Part shown: piece by piece, positions 53,567 to 64,000 of the stretch | Numbering within the stretch: position 1 is the first letter of the stretch | Layout: each line of letters begins with the position of its first letter | Assembly: GCA_038002745.1 (NCBI GenBank) | Contig: JBBODD010000001.1 | Span: 744,001 to 808,000, forward strand | Reading direction: 5' to 3' | Length of the DNA: 64,000 nucleotides | DNA from: Bacillus sp. FSL H8-0547 | GTDB taxonomy: Bacteria; Bacillota; Bacilli; Bacillales; Bacillaceae | The notes under the pieces: generated by a model | The model's database searches: none | What the model saw: only the letters and a program-made list of their open reading frames with translations | Told to the model about the DNA's origin: nothing | Made by a program: the position numbers and the translations under genes

Positions 53567-56500
53567 TTACATTTCCAGCACATGCCCTCCGTCAAAGAAA
53601 TACAGCACCTTTGAAGAGAGCGGTTTTTTCGTTATTTTTTCAATGGCTTTGCCGTAGAGGTCAAGCTGCACGCTGTAGCGGCGTGCAAGGACAGGCTTTG
53701 CATCCTCGAAGCCTCCCGGAAATTTCCCGTGAATAGCATCTGTCTTGTAATCAAGCAGCACGACTCCTTCTTCGTCTTCAAACAGACAGTCAATAACCCC
53801 CTGGATAAGCACCTGTTCACCGCTTGCTGCCTCGTACAGCTCTTCAGCCGGCAGGGCATAGCTGAAGGGCACTTCCCGTTCGATGCGGTCTGCTTTTTGA
53901 AGGCGCATGCCGATATCTGTTTCAAAAAAATGGACAATGGCAGCAATATTGATGCTGTCCGCCTGCGCTCTTGTCAAAATTTCTTTTTCAACAAGCTCGT
54001 TTACTTTCAATGCAGTATTTTCTTTCGTCACAGGCTCTCTGACATTCAGCTGCTGCATGACGGCATGCATGGCTGTCCCTTTTTCGGCTGCTGTGAGAGT
54101 TTTCTTCTGCATGAATTTAGGGCGGTCAAACATATACGTATCCTTCTGATTTTCGAGAATCCGGATGTCGCTGAATTCATCCCGCGTTTCCTGCTGCCTC
54201 TTCACTTCTGAAACGGACTGCTTGGATCTGCACACAGAGGCGAACTGATGAGGATAGACCCATGAGAGCTGCTTTTCAATCTGATCGCGGTATGCTGACT
54301 GCTCTGCGATTGGCTCCAGATTTTTCAAGGCTGTGAGCATGTCCTCATCATATTTCTTTTCTTCTGCCCGGATATCGTAAAGGTCCGTTTCTTTCACCAT
54401 GGAGATTAACCATCTGGAAGGATGTGTAAGCAGATGCTGAGCCCCTTCAGCCTGTTCTCTCAACAGTTCTGCGTCTTTGTGGCGGACAAGCGCCGGCCCG
54501 ATCCAGTCCAGGTAGGACTTTGCCTGCGCCCGTTCAAAATCAGGCAGCAGCCAATCTTCCTGACCCAGCGCTGTCTGCCAGTCTGAAAGAGATTTTGCTG
54601 CATCTTTAACTGTTCCGATTAAAAAGAGCTTTTCCTTTGCACGGGTAAGCGCAACATACAAGACTCTGAGCTCTTCTGAAAGCAGCTCAATCTTCATTTT
54701 TTTCTTCATGGCTGAAAGCGCAAGCGTCGGATAGCTGATTCTGAGTGATGGTTTAATCAGCTTCGTGGCAAAGCCAAGCTCTTTATCCAGCAAATACTTT
54801 TTGTTCATATCCATCATATTAAACTGTCTTGCGAGCCCGGCAGTAAAGACCACCGGGAACTCTAGCCCTTTGCTGCTGTGGATGGTCATCAGCCTGACAA
54901 CATCCTCCTGCTCGCCGAGTGCCCTTGCTGCACCGAGATCATCTCCGCGCTCCTGCATCCGTTCAATAAAGCGCAGAAACCGGAACAGTCCCCTGAACGA
55001 AGTCGCTTCATACTGTCTTGCCCTGTCATAAAGGGCACGCAGATTGGCCTGGCGCTGCTTTCCGCCCGGCATGCCGCCGACGTAGTTAAAGAACTTTGTA
55101 TCTCTGTACAGCTGCCAGATCAGCTCTGAAACAGAGCCCATCCGCGCCCGTTCTCTCCACTCCTGGAGCTGATCATAAAATACTTGAAGCTGATCTCTTA
55201 AAGCCGCATCAGAGCCCTGAGCTTCAGAAAGAAACACCTTCAGCGCCTCAAAATAAGTGCCCTTTTTTGAATAGGTGCGGATAACAGCAAGTTCGTTCGT
55301 GCCAAGGCCCGCAACAGGAGACCTTAAAACAGACGCCAGAGGAACATCCTGATACGGGTTATCGATGACCTTCAGCAGCGACATCATGACAGCTACCTCC
55401 GCCGCTTCAAAATAACCGCCTGAGAGATTCGCATAGACAGGAATTCCTTCCTGCTTAAACTCTTCCATGATCTGCGGTGCCCACGGCATGGAACGGAGAA
55501 GCACGACAATATCTTTGTATGTGATATTTCGCGTGCCTCCAAGCTTTCGGTCATAGATCTGATATTTTGTCTGAACCATTTCCCGGATTTTTTTGGCCAT
55601 CACTCTTGCTTCAAGCTGAACGGTTTCCAAATCCTCTGCAGCAAAAACATCTTCTTCAGAAGCATCATCTGATTCTTCTTTTCCTCGGTCCACAAGCAGA
55701 AGTTCCGCACTCATCGTTTCAGACTCCGGGTAGGACGCGCCAAGCTTCAGCTCAGCGGCTTCGTCATAGGCGACCTCTCCCACTTTTTCTCCCATCACCT
55801 GTTTAAAGAGAAAATTGGTGCCGTCTATCACTTCCGCACGGCTTCTGAAATTTTTTGACAGGTCAATTCTCAGACCGTCCTGTGCGTGATCGTCTTTGCC
55901 GAATGTCTTGTATTTGCTTAAAAACAGAAACGGCTCTGCAAGGCGGAAACGGTAAATGGACTGCTTGACATCGCCGACCATAAAGAGGTTTCCCGGCCCG
56001 CTTTTTGAAACAAGCTTCAGAATCGTTTCCTGAACAAGGTTTGTGTCCTGGTATTCATCAACAAGCACCTCTTCAAACTGCTGTCTGTAATCAAGGGCAG
56101 CTTCGCCCGGCTGCAGACGGCCGTGCTCATCTGGAACACCGAGAATCTGCAGGCAATAGTGCTCAAGGTCCGAGAAATCAACGATGCCTTTTTGTTTTTT
56201 CATCTCGTCAAAACGGATTCCGAACTGATGAACAAGCCCAATCAGTGTTTCTATGACAGGCTTCAGTTCCTTAAGGTCGTTCATGTGGCTTTCATAAGAG
56301 CGCGCAAACAATTCTTCCTGCAGCTGTTCAATCTGCTTTTTTGCGGAATTGCGGAGCGATGTCGCCTGTTCAAGCAGCTCTTTGCTGTATTCAGCCCCTC
56401 TGCATGCCTTGGCGCGGGAGAAAGAAATCAGCTTGATTTTCTCAGCAAGATCGTGCCACGACCCTTTCACCTCAAGCAGCCCCTGAACCTGTCTGATGTC

Positions 56501-57274
56501 ATCTGTCAGATTTTCAGCTCTCGGTGCCGGACCTCCGGGCTTTTCAGTCAGGGCAAGCGCCCGTTTCAGCTTTTCGAGACTGCTCGTAAGCTGCATCGAG
56601 ATGTCTTCAGCAAGATACGGGAAGAACGGCAGGTTTTCAAGCGGTTCTTCTCCGCCGTACATATCCAGCAGCCCATAAAGCCACCCTTCAGGATTCGGAT
56701 GAGAGCGGGAAAAATCATACAGCGTCCGGATCAGTGTCTGAAGATCCGTATCGCTTCTGTCTGTTGTATACATATCAACAAGGTCAAAAAACCGCTCGTT
56801 ATCGGGGATGCTGTACTGCTCTTCAAACAGATCATCAAGCACTTCATCGATCAGCAGCTGGCCTTCCGTCTGATCGGCAATCCGGAACCCGGGATCAAGG
56901 TCGATCAAATAATAATACTTTCTTACAACGTTTAAGCAGAACGAATGCAAGGTGGAAATGGCAGCCCTGTTCAGCAGTGAAAGCTGGCGTCTTAAATGCA
57001 GGGATGATGGATTTTCCTTCAGCGCCCTGTCAAGCGCTTCGCCGATCCGGTTTCTCATTTCAGCTGCAGACGCATTCGTAAACGTAGCAACAAGAAGGCC
57101 GTCAACGTCCACGGGATTTTCTTTTGAAATGATTTTCCGGATGATCCGTTCGACAAGCACCGCTGTTTTTCCTGAGCCGGCAGCTGCAGCAACCAGTATG
57201 TCCTGTCCGCTTGAGACAATGGCTTTCCACTGGTCATCTGTCCACTGGCTGTCTGCTGGTTTTTGCAGCATCAT
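53567..57274 (-). CDS. addA: ATP-dependent helicase/nuclease subunit A
   Basis: 1235 residues. The UvrD-type helicase has Walker [10 protein letters not shown] near residue 35, VDEYQDTN and QSIYRFR; the C-terminal RecB-type nuclease has [21 protein letters not shown]. AddA tracks 3' to 5' and, with AddB, resects double-strand ends and responds to Chi. The start overlaps addB by 4 bp. Confidence 0.96.
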   Translation of the reverse strand: MMLQKPADSQWTDDQWKAIVSSGQDILVAAAAGSGKTAVLVERIIRKIISKENPVDVDGLLVATFTNASAAEMRNRIGEALDRALKENPSSLHLRRQLSLLNRAAISTLHSFCLNVVRKYYYLIDLDPGFRIADQTEGQLLIDEVLDDLFEEQYSIPDNERFFDLVDMYTTDRSDTDLQTLIRTLYDFSRSHPNPEGWLYGLLDMYGGEEPLENLPFFPYLAEDISMQLTSSLEKLKRALALTEKPGGPAPRAENLTDDIRQVQGLLEVKGSWHDLAEKIKLISFSRAKACRGAEYSKELLEQATSLRNSAKKQIEQLQEELFARSYESHMNDLKELKPVIETLIGLVHQFGIRFDEMKKQKGIVDFSDLEHYCLQILGVPDEHGRLQPGEAALDYRQQFEEVLVDEYQDTNLVQETILKLVSKSGPGNLFMVGDVKQSIYRFRLAEPFLFLSKYKTFGKDDHAQDGLRIDLSKNFRSRAEVIDGTNFLFKQVMGEKVGEVAYDEAAELKLGASYPESETMSAELLLVDRGKEESDDASEEDVFAAEDLETVQLEARVMAKKIREMVQTKYQIYDRKLGGTRNITYKDIVVLLRSMPWAPQIMEEFKQEGIPVYANLSGGYFEAAEVAVMMSLLKVIDNPYQDVPLASVLRSPVAGLGTNELAVIRTYSKKGTYFEALKVFLSEAQGSDAALRDQLQVFYDQLQEWRERARMGSVSELIWQLYRDTKFFNYVGGMPGGKQRQANLRALYDRARQYEATSFRGLFRFLRFIERMQERGDDLGAARALGEQEDVVRLMTIHSSKGLEFPVVFTAGLARQFNMMDMNKKYLLDKELGFATKLIKPSLRISYPTLALSAMKKKMKIELLSEELRVLYVALTRAKEKLFLIGTVKDAAKSLSDWQTALGQEDWLLPDFERAQAKSYLDWIGPALVRHKDAELLREQAEGAQHLLTHPSRWLISMVKETDLYDIRAEEKKYDEDMLTALKNLEPIAEQSAYRDQIEKQLSWVYPHQFASVCRSKQSVSEVKRQQETRDEFSDIRILENQKDTYMFDRPKFMQKKTLTAAEKGTAMHAVMQQLNVREPVTKENTALKVNELVEKEILTRAQADSINIAAIVHFFETDIGMRLQKADRIEREVPFSYALPAEELYEAASGEQVLIQGVIDCLFEDEEGVVLLDYKTDAIHGKFPGGFEDAKPVLARRYSVQLDLYGKAIEKITKKPLSSKVLYFFDGGHVLEM

Positions 57275-60200
57275 GATTCCTCCCTTCCCGCTTCGTTCTG
57301 AAGCCGTTTTAAAATCACATCATTCTTGTCATCTTTCAGAACACGGTACTGATTTTCAGAAAGCGACTGGTCAAACTGGCAGACCGATTTGAATGAACAG
57401 AAGGTACACGGTACTTTATCCTTCAGCTTGTAAGGAGAAATGTCCGTTTTCCCGTTCGTAATGTCCGTTCCGATCGATTGAAAAACGGATCTGACATGGC
57501 CTCTGAGCAGATCAAATTCGGCTTCGCTTGCAATGGCGGAATCTGACCTGAATCCGCCGTCTTTCTTAAGGCCTGCCGAGACGATTTTTGAGAGGCCGGA
57601 TTCAAGTGTCTGATCCATCAGCCTTACAGCTTCCTCATCTCCAAGAAGCAGGCCTTTCATTTTAAACTTTTTGAAAATCTCTTCATCGATTTTATCCTGC
57701 GGCAGCATGGCTGAAGACTGGATCATCGGATCATGCACATGGAAATAGAGAACACCGGCAGGAGTCGCTTCGACACCAAGCCATGATTTTGAATGAGTAA
57801 TGATGACGTCAAGATACGTCAGCATCTGCAGAGCGAGTCCGTAGTACACTTCCGATAAATTCAGCGTCTTATCACTTGATTTAAAATCAACAATCCTGAG
57901 AAGAACGCCTTTTGAACTTTCTGCTTTATCAACCCTGTCAATCCGGCCGACAAGCTCCATTGTGCATCCATTTTCAAGCTTAAAGCGGATTGGCGGCAGC
58001 GGGCCGCCTTTTCCGAATCCAAGCTCAAGGCCTGCGGGGGCAAAGCCGCTTGCCCTGGCATGCTCGCTCAAGATGGAGGATGCCCTCGTAATGATGGTGA
58101 CGAGCTTTCTCTTTAAATAATGATGCCTGTTTGAGCTCAGCAGAATTTCGCGCTGAAGCCGCGGCGCCAGTGTTTCGACAGCATCATGGGAAAGACGGGA
58201 GCACTGATCTAAAGACAGGTCCTTCCAGCCGATTTTCAGCTGCTGCATCCGGTCTGAAATCAGTTTAAGCGCAGAGTGGAACAGCTGTCCGATATCAGGA
58301 GCCTCAAGACGGAACTGCTGCCTGTCCTTTAATTTCAGGCCGTGGGAAGCATAGTGGGAAAACGCACAGGCTTTGAACATTTCCATCCGGGACACACTTC
58401 CCTGAATGTGCTCTCCGTAAAGCTCTCTGCTGATTCCTTTTTCAAGTGTTTCTGCTTCATTCCGGTAAAACAGGCTTCCTGTCACTTTTGACAGCGCAGA
58501 CCGCTCCTCTTTTTCTGCAAAATGTGTATAGGCATCCCACCAGATCGGGCTGATCGGATAGCTTCTTTTCCAGTTTTGAAGCTGAGATGTTAAGTAAGAA
58601 AGAGTGACCTCCTCATTTACGATAAAGGAAAGCTGTTCCTCTTCTGGAAGCTCTTCCGGCTCATTGATAAAAATCTCAGTTTTGATATCAGGAAATAAAT
58701 CTCTTAATCGTTTCACGATGATGGAAGGCAGCATCGCCTTTCCTTCCTCATCTGCGAGAGGATACGAGATATACAGCTCGCGGGATGCACTTGAGAGGGC
58801 CATGTACAAAACAAAGGTTTCATCAAGCAGCTGCTCCCTTGCAGTCGGGGCAAGTTCAATGCCCTGATGATGAAGGGAGATGCGGTCTTCCTCCGTCAGC
58901 ACGCCTTCTTCCATCGGTCTTGCAGGCAGTACACCGTCATTTGCTCCTGCAACAAACGCAACGCTCACATTCAGCAGCCTTGAACGTTCCAGGCTTGCAA
59001 TCACTACCTGGTCCATCGCAGGCGGTACAAGAGCAAACTTCATGGCTTCAAGCCCGGTGTCAATCATATCCGCGAACAGACTGCGTGATACACGGTGTTC
59101 ATTCATCATCTCGGCAAATTCATCAAGCATTCCGATGACCGCGCTCCACACCTGAGCATGCTCTCTCGCCTCAACGAGTCTCCCCGCTTCCTCTGCTTCC
59201 GCTCTCATCTGTTCGAGTTTATATGGAATATGGAGTTCTTCGAGGAATAGATAAAGAGCCTCTGCCATACCGGATGCATCTTTCGCACGCTTCATCCGTT
59301 CACCGAGCGTCTGGATCGGCGGTACAACGATGTCTTTCAGCTCATTAATCATCTCTTCCGTTTCATTTTCTTCATCTGTTCTGACGTATTCATCATCAAG
59401 AGAATAATAGCGGCGGTAGACAAACCGTTCACCGTTCGTCCATTTGCTGCCCTGAACGCCGTAGGAAAGAACATAGTTTTCAAACTGGTCCATTTTTTCT
59501 CTCATGCTGCGCTTATCCGTTTCAGCAGGGAACAGGAGCTCGGTTTTAACCGCCCTGAAAACAGCCTCATAACGCCAGCCCCCATTCAGCACTTCAAGAG
59601 CCGAGCGAATCAATTCTATGACCGGATGATTCAGCATCGATCTCTTTTGATCGATGAAAAAAGGAATCTCGTAATCTTTGAATACCTGTTCGATGACATC
59701 CTGATAGTCTCCGATATTCCGGATCAAAACAGCAAGGTCCTTATACCGGTAGCCATCATCCATGACAAATCCTCTTATTTTTCTGGCAATGCCCTCAATT
59801 TCCGCCCTTCGTGAGGAAGCTTGTGCAAGCACGGCATTTGTCTCTCCCTCATAAGGCTTCACCGGTCGTGACTCAAGGAAGCGCTCCAGATGGGCAAGGG
59901 ACGGCCGCTCTGCAAAACGGGGCATTTCGTTCAGCACCGTCACATCCTCGATTTCGGCACCGTTATCCGCGGCAAGAACAGAAAGCCTGTGATAGGTCAT
60001 GCCTGTCATCCTGAAAAGATGCAGTTCATGAGGCAGATGTTCATGAAACGGCTTGTCTGCTGTCAGCGCAATCGTTACACTCTTTGCATGTTTCATTAAC
60101 GCGCCGATCACCATGTATTCCTGAGGCGTAAAGCTGTGAAAACCATCGAGGTAAATATCCGCCTTCTGAATATAGGATGAATCCTGAATTTTTTCAGCCA

Positions 60201-60768
60201 GAAGACGCAGATAATCCTCTGAATCGACGTATGTGCCGCTCAGTTCCTTTTCCATCTGCTTATACAGCAGAACAACGTCATGAAGTTTGTCAGCGAGCGC
60301 CTGCTCCTGTCTCGTGGCGTTGACTGACATCCCGTTTATCTTCTCTTCCATCTCCTGCGGCGTGAGGCAATAGCGTTTAAGCTCCGTAATCATCGCTTCC
60401 ATATGATCAATAAAACCGCTTTTGCCGCTTGCTTTTGCAAAGAGCCTGAAGTCCTGCTTGTGCTGCTCAATCAGCTTTCTCAGCATCATCTGAATGCCTG
60501 TCCCGGTTATATGATAGCGGCTGATCCCGCCTGTTTCCTGAAGAATTCTCCACGCAAGACGGCTGAAGCTGAACGTCTGCGCCCTCATCATGCCGCCAAG
60601 CCCTGGCGTTTTGGCAAGCTCATATTCTATGCCGAATGTCATCTGATCGGGCACAAGATAGACAACCGGATCCCCTTCAGGCTTCCTGAAAAGCTCTGAA
60701 CGGATTTCATTCAGCATGCGGTGTGTTTTTCCGCTTCCCGATCTTCCCAAAATAAACTTGACACCCAC
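57271..60768 (-). CDS. addB: ATP-dependent helicase/nuclease subunit B
   Basis: 1165 residues. N-terminal Walker A GRSGSGKT (8-15). The helicase-like core is degenerate, and the C-terminal nuclease contains [11 protein letters not shown]. Cysteines in CAFSHY and [10 protein letters not shown] are the expected 4Fe-4S ligands. AddB provides Chi recognition and the 5' strand nuclease. The start is GTG with AAAGGGG upstream. A terminator-like hairpin lies in the leader. Confidence 0.96.
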   Translation of the reverse strand: MGVKFILGRSGSGKTHRMLNEIRSELFRKPEGDPVVYLVPDQMTFGIEYELAKTPGLGGMMRAQTFSFSRLAWRILQETGGISRYHITGTGIQMMLRKLIEQHKQDFRLFAKASGKSGFIDHMEAMITELKRYCLTPQEMEEKINGMSVNATRQEQALADKLHDVVLLYKQMEKELSGTYVDSEDYLRLLAEKIQDSSYIQKADIYLDGFHSFTPQEYMVIGALMKHAKSVTIALTADKPFHEHLPHELHLFRMTGMTYHRLSVLAADNGAEIEDVTVLNEMPRFAERPSLAHLERFLESRPVKPYEGETNAVLAQASSRRAEIEGIARKIRGFVMDDGYRYKDLAVLIRNIGDYQDVIEQVFKDYEIPFFIDQKRSMLNHPVIELIRSALEVLNGGWRYEAVFRAVKTELLFPAETDKRSMREKMDQFENYVLSYGVQGSKWTNGERFVYRRYYSLDDEYVRTDEENETEEMINELKDIVVPPIQTLGERMKRAKDASGMAEALYLFLEELHIPYKLEQMRAEAEEAGRLVEAREHAQVWSAVIGMLDEFAEMMNEHRVSRSLFADMIDTGLEAMKFALVPPAMDQVVIASLERSRLLNVSVAFVAGANDGVLPARPMEEGVLTEEDRISLHHQGIELAPTAREQLLDETFVLYMALSSASRELYISYPLADEEGKAMLPSIIVKRLRDLFPDIKTEIFINEPEELPEEEQLSFIVNEEVTLSYLTSQLQNWKRSYPISPIWWDAYTHFAEKEERSALSKVTGSLFYRNEAETLEKGISRELYGEHIQGSVSRMEMFKACAFSHYASHGLKLKDRQQFRLEAPDIGQLFHSALKLISDRMQQLKIGWKDLSLDQCSRLSHDAVETLAPRLQREILLSSNRHHYLKRKLVTIITRASSILSEHARASGFAPAGLELGFGKGGPLPPIRFKLENGCTMELVGRIDRVDKAESSKGVLLRIVDFKSSDKTLNLSEVYYGLALQMLTYLDVIITHSKSWLGVEATPAGVLYFHVHDPMIQSSAMLPQDKIDEEIFKKFKMKGLLLGDEEAVRLMDQTLESGLSKIVSAGLKKDGGFRSDSAIASEAEFDLLRGHVRSVFQSIGTDITNGKTDISPYKLKDKVPCTFCSFKSVCQFDQSLSENQYRVLKDDKNDVILKRLQNEAGREES

Positions 60769-60787
60769 CGTCAGAACCCCTTTCTAT

Positions 60788-60816
60788 GTAAAAAAAGGCA
60801 TACGATCATACGCCTT
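60788..60816 (-). terminator. Leader terminator-like hairpin upstream of addB
   Basis: On the minus strand GGCGTA, loop, TATGCC (one G-U) and seven T, only about 20 bp before the addB start. No minus-strand gene lies upstream, so it would act on the addBA leader itself. Confidence 0.45.
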
Positions 60817-60965
60817 TCTGTTCCGTTTCACTCTCTTTTTTCTATCTCTCTATTTTACTTGAAAACAATAGGGAATGCCATTCTCCCGGGACTTCCAAGT
60901 TTTGCAGAAGCCCCGTGACCGCTGTGCCGGCACATGCATAGGCTGTTTTTAAAGGAGGCAGTCTG

Positions 60966-62102
60966 ATGAAAAAAATCCATCTGCTCTCGGCCTTTTTTCT
61001 CGTGACGGCCGTTATGGTCGCAAGCAGCATCTATGTCCTTATTCCCCTGTATGCATCTATATCGGAGGATACGGGCCTTTCCTTCAATGAAGCCGTTCTC
61101 GGCAGCACCTTTTTTACATTCTTTTATGCGGCCGGCCTTTTCACGTTCGGTCCGCTCACAGAAAAAGCCGGAAAGAAAAACGTCCTGATCGGAGGCTTTG
61201 CCATCGCGATTGCAGCAACCGCCATGCTCGCGTTTTCCTCATCCGCCACATTTATTCCGCTCAGATCCCTGCAGGGTTTTTGCCTCGGCTGCTTTGCGCC
61301 CGTTGCCTATGCCTATTGCTTTGAATCGTTCAGGGAAAAAGAGGCAACCATGCTCATCTCCCTGATTAATATGGGATTTTTAATGTCCGGCATGATCGGG
61401 CAGCTGATCAGCTCAGTCATAGCCATTTCGTATGACTGGAGAACGGTCTTTCTCTTTTTCGCCGTCGCCTATGCCCTGCTTACAGGATGTCTGGCATGGC
61501 TGATAGACGGCAGGAAAAAAAACACCGAGCCAAAGAGCCTGATCTCCTCGTTCCGGTCCATTTTCCGTAATGGGAAGCTTGTTCTGTGCTATATTTTGAC
61601 GTTTGCCATGCTGATGTCATTTGTCTCCTATTATGAGGGGTTTCACCGTGCCTATTCGGGGATTGTCTCTGAAGAAGTCCTGTTCTGGTGCAAAGCAGCA
61701 GGACTTGCCGGGGCGCTGTTTTCCTTGTTCAGCGTAAAGTGGATCGGAAGGTTCGGGAAAACAGCTGCTGTCAGGTACGCCATGCTGTTGATCATTCTGG
61801 CTTTTCTGCTGAACTATGCAAGCGGAAGCCTCTTCATGTCCGCCGCTTTATCTGTCCTGTTCACTGCCTCTCTTTCCATTTGTATACCGGCGGTTATTTC
61901 CATGATCGGAGAGGCTGCGGGAAGAGACAGGGCAACAGCCGTCTCACTGTATTCCTGTATTTTGCTCACAGGTGCAAGCATAGGGCCTTTGCTTGCGGGA
62001 GTTCTGTCTTTTCAAAGCATGCTGCTTGGGTTCTCGGTGTTTTACGGGATTGCTGCTGCGGTTACTTTATTTGAATCAGGGAATCAAAAAAGTGCACGAT
62101 GA
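60966..62102 (+). CDS. Major facilitator superfamily transporter (YhjO-like position)
   Basis: 378 residues, 12 predicted membrane helices. The loop 2-3 motif reads FGPLTEKAGKKNVL, resembling MFS motif A. Probable H+-coupled efflux of small molecules. AAAGGAGGCAGTCTG precedes the ATG. It is divergent from addB, as B. subtilis yhjO is near addB. Substrate unknown. Confidence 0.85.
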   Translation: MKKIHLLSAFFLVTAVMVASSIYVLIPLYASISEDTGLSFNEAVLGSTFFTFFYAAGLFTFGPLTEKAGKKNVLIGGFAIAIAATAMLAFSSSATFIPLRSLQGFCLGCFAPVAYAYCFESFREKEATMLISLINMGFLMSGMIGQLISSVIAISYDWRTVFLFFAVAYALLTGCLAWLIDGRKKNTEPKSLISSFRSIFRNGKLVLCYILTFAMLMSFVSYYEGFHRAYSGIVSEEVLFWCKAAGLAGALFSLFSVKWIGRFGKTAAVRYAMLLIILAFLLNYASGSLFMSAALSVLFTASLSICIPAVISMIGEAAGRDRATAVSLYSCILLTGASIGPLLAGVLSFQSMLLGFSVFYGIAAAVTLFESGNQKSAR

Positions 62103-62120
62103 TCATGATCGTGCACTTTT
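62086..62120. terminator. Bidirectional terminator between the MFS gene and sipV
   Basis: AAAAAAGTGCACGAT, loop, ATCGTGCACTTTT; overlaps the stop codon of the MFS gene. Confidence 0.85.
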
Positions 62121-62133
62121 ACTGAGGTATTCC

Positions 62134-62640
62134 CTATTCTTTTGAAGCCTTGCCAATCACATAATCTGTGCTGATCAGGCCAAACTGTCTGCTGTCCCTG
62201 CTGGCAAGACGGTTGTCACCCATAACGAAAAGACAGCCTTCGGGAATTGTTTTTTTTCCCGTAATCTCCTCAAGCGTGAAATTGCCAGTCAGTTTTCCTA
62301 TGCTCATGTCTTTTTTCACCGGATTCAGATAAGGTTCTTTCACTGCTTTTCCGTTAATGTAAAGCTTATCGTTCTTATATTCCAGCTCATCTCCAGGCAG
62401 ACCGATAATTCTCTTGATGTAGGCCTCTTTTTCCCCTGGAGGCTGAAAGACAACAATATCAAATCGTTTCAGGTCAAAAAGCCGGTGGTTTACTTTATTA
62501 ATAGACAGAAGGTGGCCCGCTGTCAGAGTAGGCTGCATCGAAACCCCTTCCACCCTGTAGTCGACAAACAGAAGATTTTTTATAGTAAGTATGAGCAAAA
62601 AGGTGATGACGGCAGACATAAACCAGTATCTTTTTCCCAT
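62134..62640 (-). CDS. sipV: Signal peptidase I (SipV-like)
   Basis: 168 residues. One N-terminal membrane helix, then a catalytic domain outside. Ser34 in GVSMQPT and Lys76 in YIKRIIGLPGD are the Ser/Lys dyad; VMGDNRLASRDSRQFG is box E. Removes signal peptides from secreted proteins such as the amylase. It is next to yhjE, as in B. subtilis. Confidence 0.93.
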   Translation of the reverse strand: MGKRYWFMSAVITFLLILTIKNLLFVDYRVEGVSMQPTLTAGHLLSINKVNHRLFDLKRFDIVVFQPPGEKEAYIKRIIGLPGDELEYKNDKLYINGKAVKEPYLNPVKKDMSIGKLTGNFTLEEITGKKTIPEGCLFVMGDNRLASRDSRQFGLISTDYVIGKASKE

Positions 62641-62661
62641 CTTTACTCCCCCGTAAAAAAA

Positions 62662-63279
62662 TTAGTGGCTTCGTTTCCTCTCAAGCATTCTGACATTCAG
62701 CCTCTTTTCCACCTGCTTGCCAATCAGCCAGAGCAGAAAAATAACAACCGCAGCGATGAGCGTTCTTTCAGGCTGCGTGATGATGGCACGCAGGTCATAT
62801 CCAATAAAGCTGACCAGGAAAATCATCACGAGCTTTCCGGACATCACAGCAAGACAGAACTGCCAGATGCTGACCTTCGACAGGCCGGCCACCACATTGA
62901 CGGCAGCAGACGGTGTAAATGGAAAGCACAGCAGGATAAACAAAGGTCCGAAACCATGTCTCTCAATCCAGCCCATCATTTTCTGCACCGATTGATGACG
63001 GCTTATAAATCTGAAAAACCGCTCCTGCCCGTACTTTCTTACAAGAAAAAACAGGATGAGCGCCCCGAGACAGCTTCCAATCCAGGAATACAAGAAGCCG
63101 AACCATAACCCGTATGAATTGGCATTCGCCACAATAAACACAACCAGAGGCAAAAACGGAAGAAATGCCTCGAGCAAAGGAAGCCCAATGCCAAGCAGCG
63201 GTCCAAACGATCTGTAATCCTTAAAGAATTCCATCATTCTTTCAATTGTAAAATAATCCATTATTGCCTGAAGTTCCAT
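62662..63279 (-). CDS. yhjE: TVP38/TMEM64 (VTT domain) membrane protein YhjE
   Basis: 205 residues with five to six hydrophobic segments. The VTT/SNARE-associated fold is marked by GLPLLEAFLPFLPLVVFIVANA and the CFPFTPSAAVNVVAG loop. It lies 21 bp upstream of sipV, so probably cotranscribed. Members of the superfamily are proposed lipid scramblases or transporters. Confidence 0.9.
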   Translation of the reverse strand: MELQAIMDYFTIERMMEFFKDYRSFGPLLGIGLPLLEAFLPFLPLVVFIVANANSYGLWFGFLYSWIGSCLGALILFFLVRKYGQERFFRFISRHQSVQKMMGWIERHGFGPLFILLCFPFTPSAAVNVVAGLSKVSIWQFCLAVMSGKLVMIFLVSFIGYDLRAIITQPERTLIAAVVIFLLWLIGKQVEKRLNVRMLERKRSH

Positions 63280-63416
63280 CCTGCAAGCTCCTTCTATCTT
63301 TCTCTATGCTCATATTCTACACGTTTGTGCAAAGACTTTAAACATGGAGCATTTTTTCAGGAACTGCCTGCATAAAAGCAGCTTGCATTTCGTATACTGA
63401 TAAAGTAAAATAAAAC

Positions 63417-63430
63417 CGAACATACGTTCC
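63417..63430. promoter_or_regulatory. LexA (SOS) box upstream of yhjD
   Basis: CGAACATACGTTCC fits the B. subtilis SOS box CGAACRNRYGTTYC at every position. It lies 30 bp before the yhjD start and 138 bp before the divergent yhjE start. Confidence 0.8.
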
Positions 63431-63459
63431 TTTTATCATGTTAAAGCGAGGTTTTTGCG

Positions 63460-63822
63460 ATGACAAGAATTCCCTCAGACCTGCGAGATGCCATTGAGAT
63501 GTCCATCTACCTCCCCATGACCATCTCCATCTTCAGCAGGGATCTGTTAATCATTGAAAAAAGTCCATTCAAGCTGCAGCAGCCCTATTTGAACCTCGTG
63601 GAGGAATCACTGAAGCTTGCACAGAAAGACCTTGCTGCAGTGCGCCGCGAGCTGAAAAAAAACAGCATCAAAGTAAGTGAAGTGAAAAGGGATGAAGCTT
63701 TTACGATGTATTCCTTTATCTTCAGAGGCTACGAAGAGCAGCACAACTATTTTAATCCAAGAATACGCAATAAGGTATGCGAGCTGATGGAAGAATATTT
63801 GTTTAAAGCGGTAAAAGCCTGA
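63460..63822 (+). CDS. yhjD: YhjD family protein of unknown function
   Basis: 120 residues, soluble and helical, no signal. It opens MTRIPSDLRDAIEMSIYLPMTI and contains a highly charged middle (AQKDLAAVRRELKKNSIKVSEVKRDEAF). It is divergent from yhjE as in B. subtilis. The LexA box upstream predicts DNA-damage induction. RBS weak (AGCGAGG). Confidence 0.85.
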   Translation: MTRIPSDLRDAIEMSIYLPMTISIFSRDLLIIEKSPFKLQQPYLNLVEESLKLAQKDLAAVRRELKKNSIKVSEVKRDEAFTMYSFIFRGYEEQHNYFNPRIRNKVCELMEEYLFKAVKA

Positions 63823-64000
63823 TTAGTGTTTGTTGAGTTCACGGATAATCTGTTCGTAAATGAAATTTGTCTGCTTTTCCTTTGGAAACATCAGCATATT
63901 CATTTTGCGGTGCTCCTCTTCAATTCTTGCCGTAATAATGGTTCGCAGCTGAGCTGTTCTGTAAAGCTGATTTTCAAATGACGAAGAGGAAATCGGTATG
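63823..64000 (-). CDS. C-terminal part of a conserved hypothetical protein, runs off the window
   Basis: About 59 codons are visible, ending with a stop immediately after the yhjD stop on the other strand. The visible part reads SSSFENQLYRTAQLRTII, then an acidic-basic helix (ARIEEEHRKMNMLMF) and ends IIRELNKH. No membrane segment. I do not recognise it. The start lies beyond position 64000. Confidence 0.65.
   Translation of the reverse strand, partial: IPISSSSFENQLYRTAQLRTIITARIEEEHRKMNMLMFPKEKQTNFIYEQIIRELNKH

Noticed and set aside
56123-56935. 270-codon plus-strand frame inside addA
   Set aside because: It is antisense to AddA, with no domain and no promoter or ribosome site; a by-product of codon use.

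Overview
The window looks like a chromosomal segment of an endospore-forming, pigmented member of the Bacillaceae. The evidence is a complete gerP spore-coat operon, a Spo0E-type phosphatase, sigma-K, sigma-H and sigma-B type promoters, AddAB instead of RecBCD, and a C30-type carotenoid pathway. Much of the right half follows the Bacillus subtilis order, inverted here: addB-addA-sbcD-sbcC-yisB-gerP-yisI-yisK-yisL-yisN-asnO-(yisP/crtM)-yisQ-yisR. Blocks that I believe are absent at this place in B. subtilis are topB plus a DUF418 gene, rocD, the carotenoid genes, selO, metQ and nrgA.

Layout. 0-11 kb: a sigma-B type short-chain dehydrogenase, two small hydrophobic proteins (one YjcZ-like with a sigma-K promoter), pyrophosphatase PpaC, a 1409-residue TPR protein with an embedded C39-like cysteine peptidase domain, a nucleoside hydrolase and a membrane-anchored penicillin acylase homologue. 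11-20 kb: a maltodextrin locus with a LacI-type regulator, a secreted amylase, an ABC importer (MdxEFG-like) and a divergent neopullulanase. Two identical 15-bp operators lie between the divergent promoters. 20-25 kb: a 2Fe-2S ferredoxin, a 52-bp tandem hairpin array, yisR/yisQ, and the ammonium transporter NrgA with a TnrA box. 25-35 kb: two convergent carotenoid operons (DUF422 hydratase-like, acyltransferase, CrtP-like; and CrtN, CrtN-like, CrtM) around selO and metQ. metQ is led by a SAM-I riboswitch. The crtN promoter carries three 11-bp direct repeats. 35-43 kb: asnO, yisN, yisL, rocD, yisK (sigma-H promoter), yisI and a DUF418 protein. 43-49 kb: a second 52-bp hairpin array, topB, gerPA-PF and yisB. 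49-64 kb: the DNA-repair block sbcCD and addAB, then an MFS transporter, sipV, yhjE, and yhjD with a consensus LexA box.

The least explained material is non-coding. Two arrays at 20.6-21.3 kb and 43.3-43.7 kb share a 52-bp period, a related core and the same orientation, with an apparently compensatory stem change between them. A separate ~121-bp hairpin-rich repeat family has about ten copies at four places, three of them starting within a few bases of a plus-strand stop codon. No tRNA, rRNA, CRISPR, prophage or transposase gene was seen. All calls come from reading the sequence; no searches were run.
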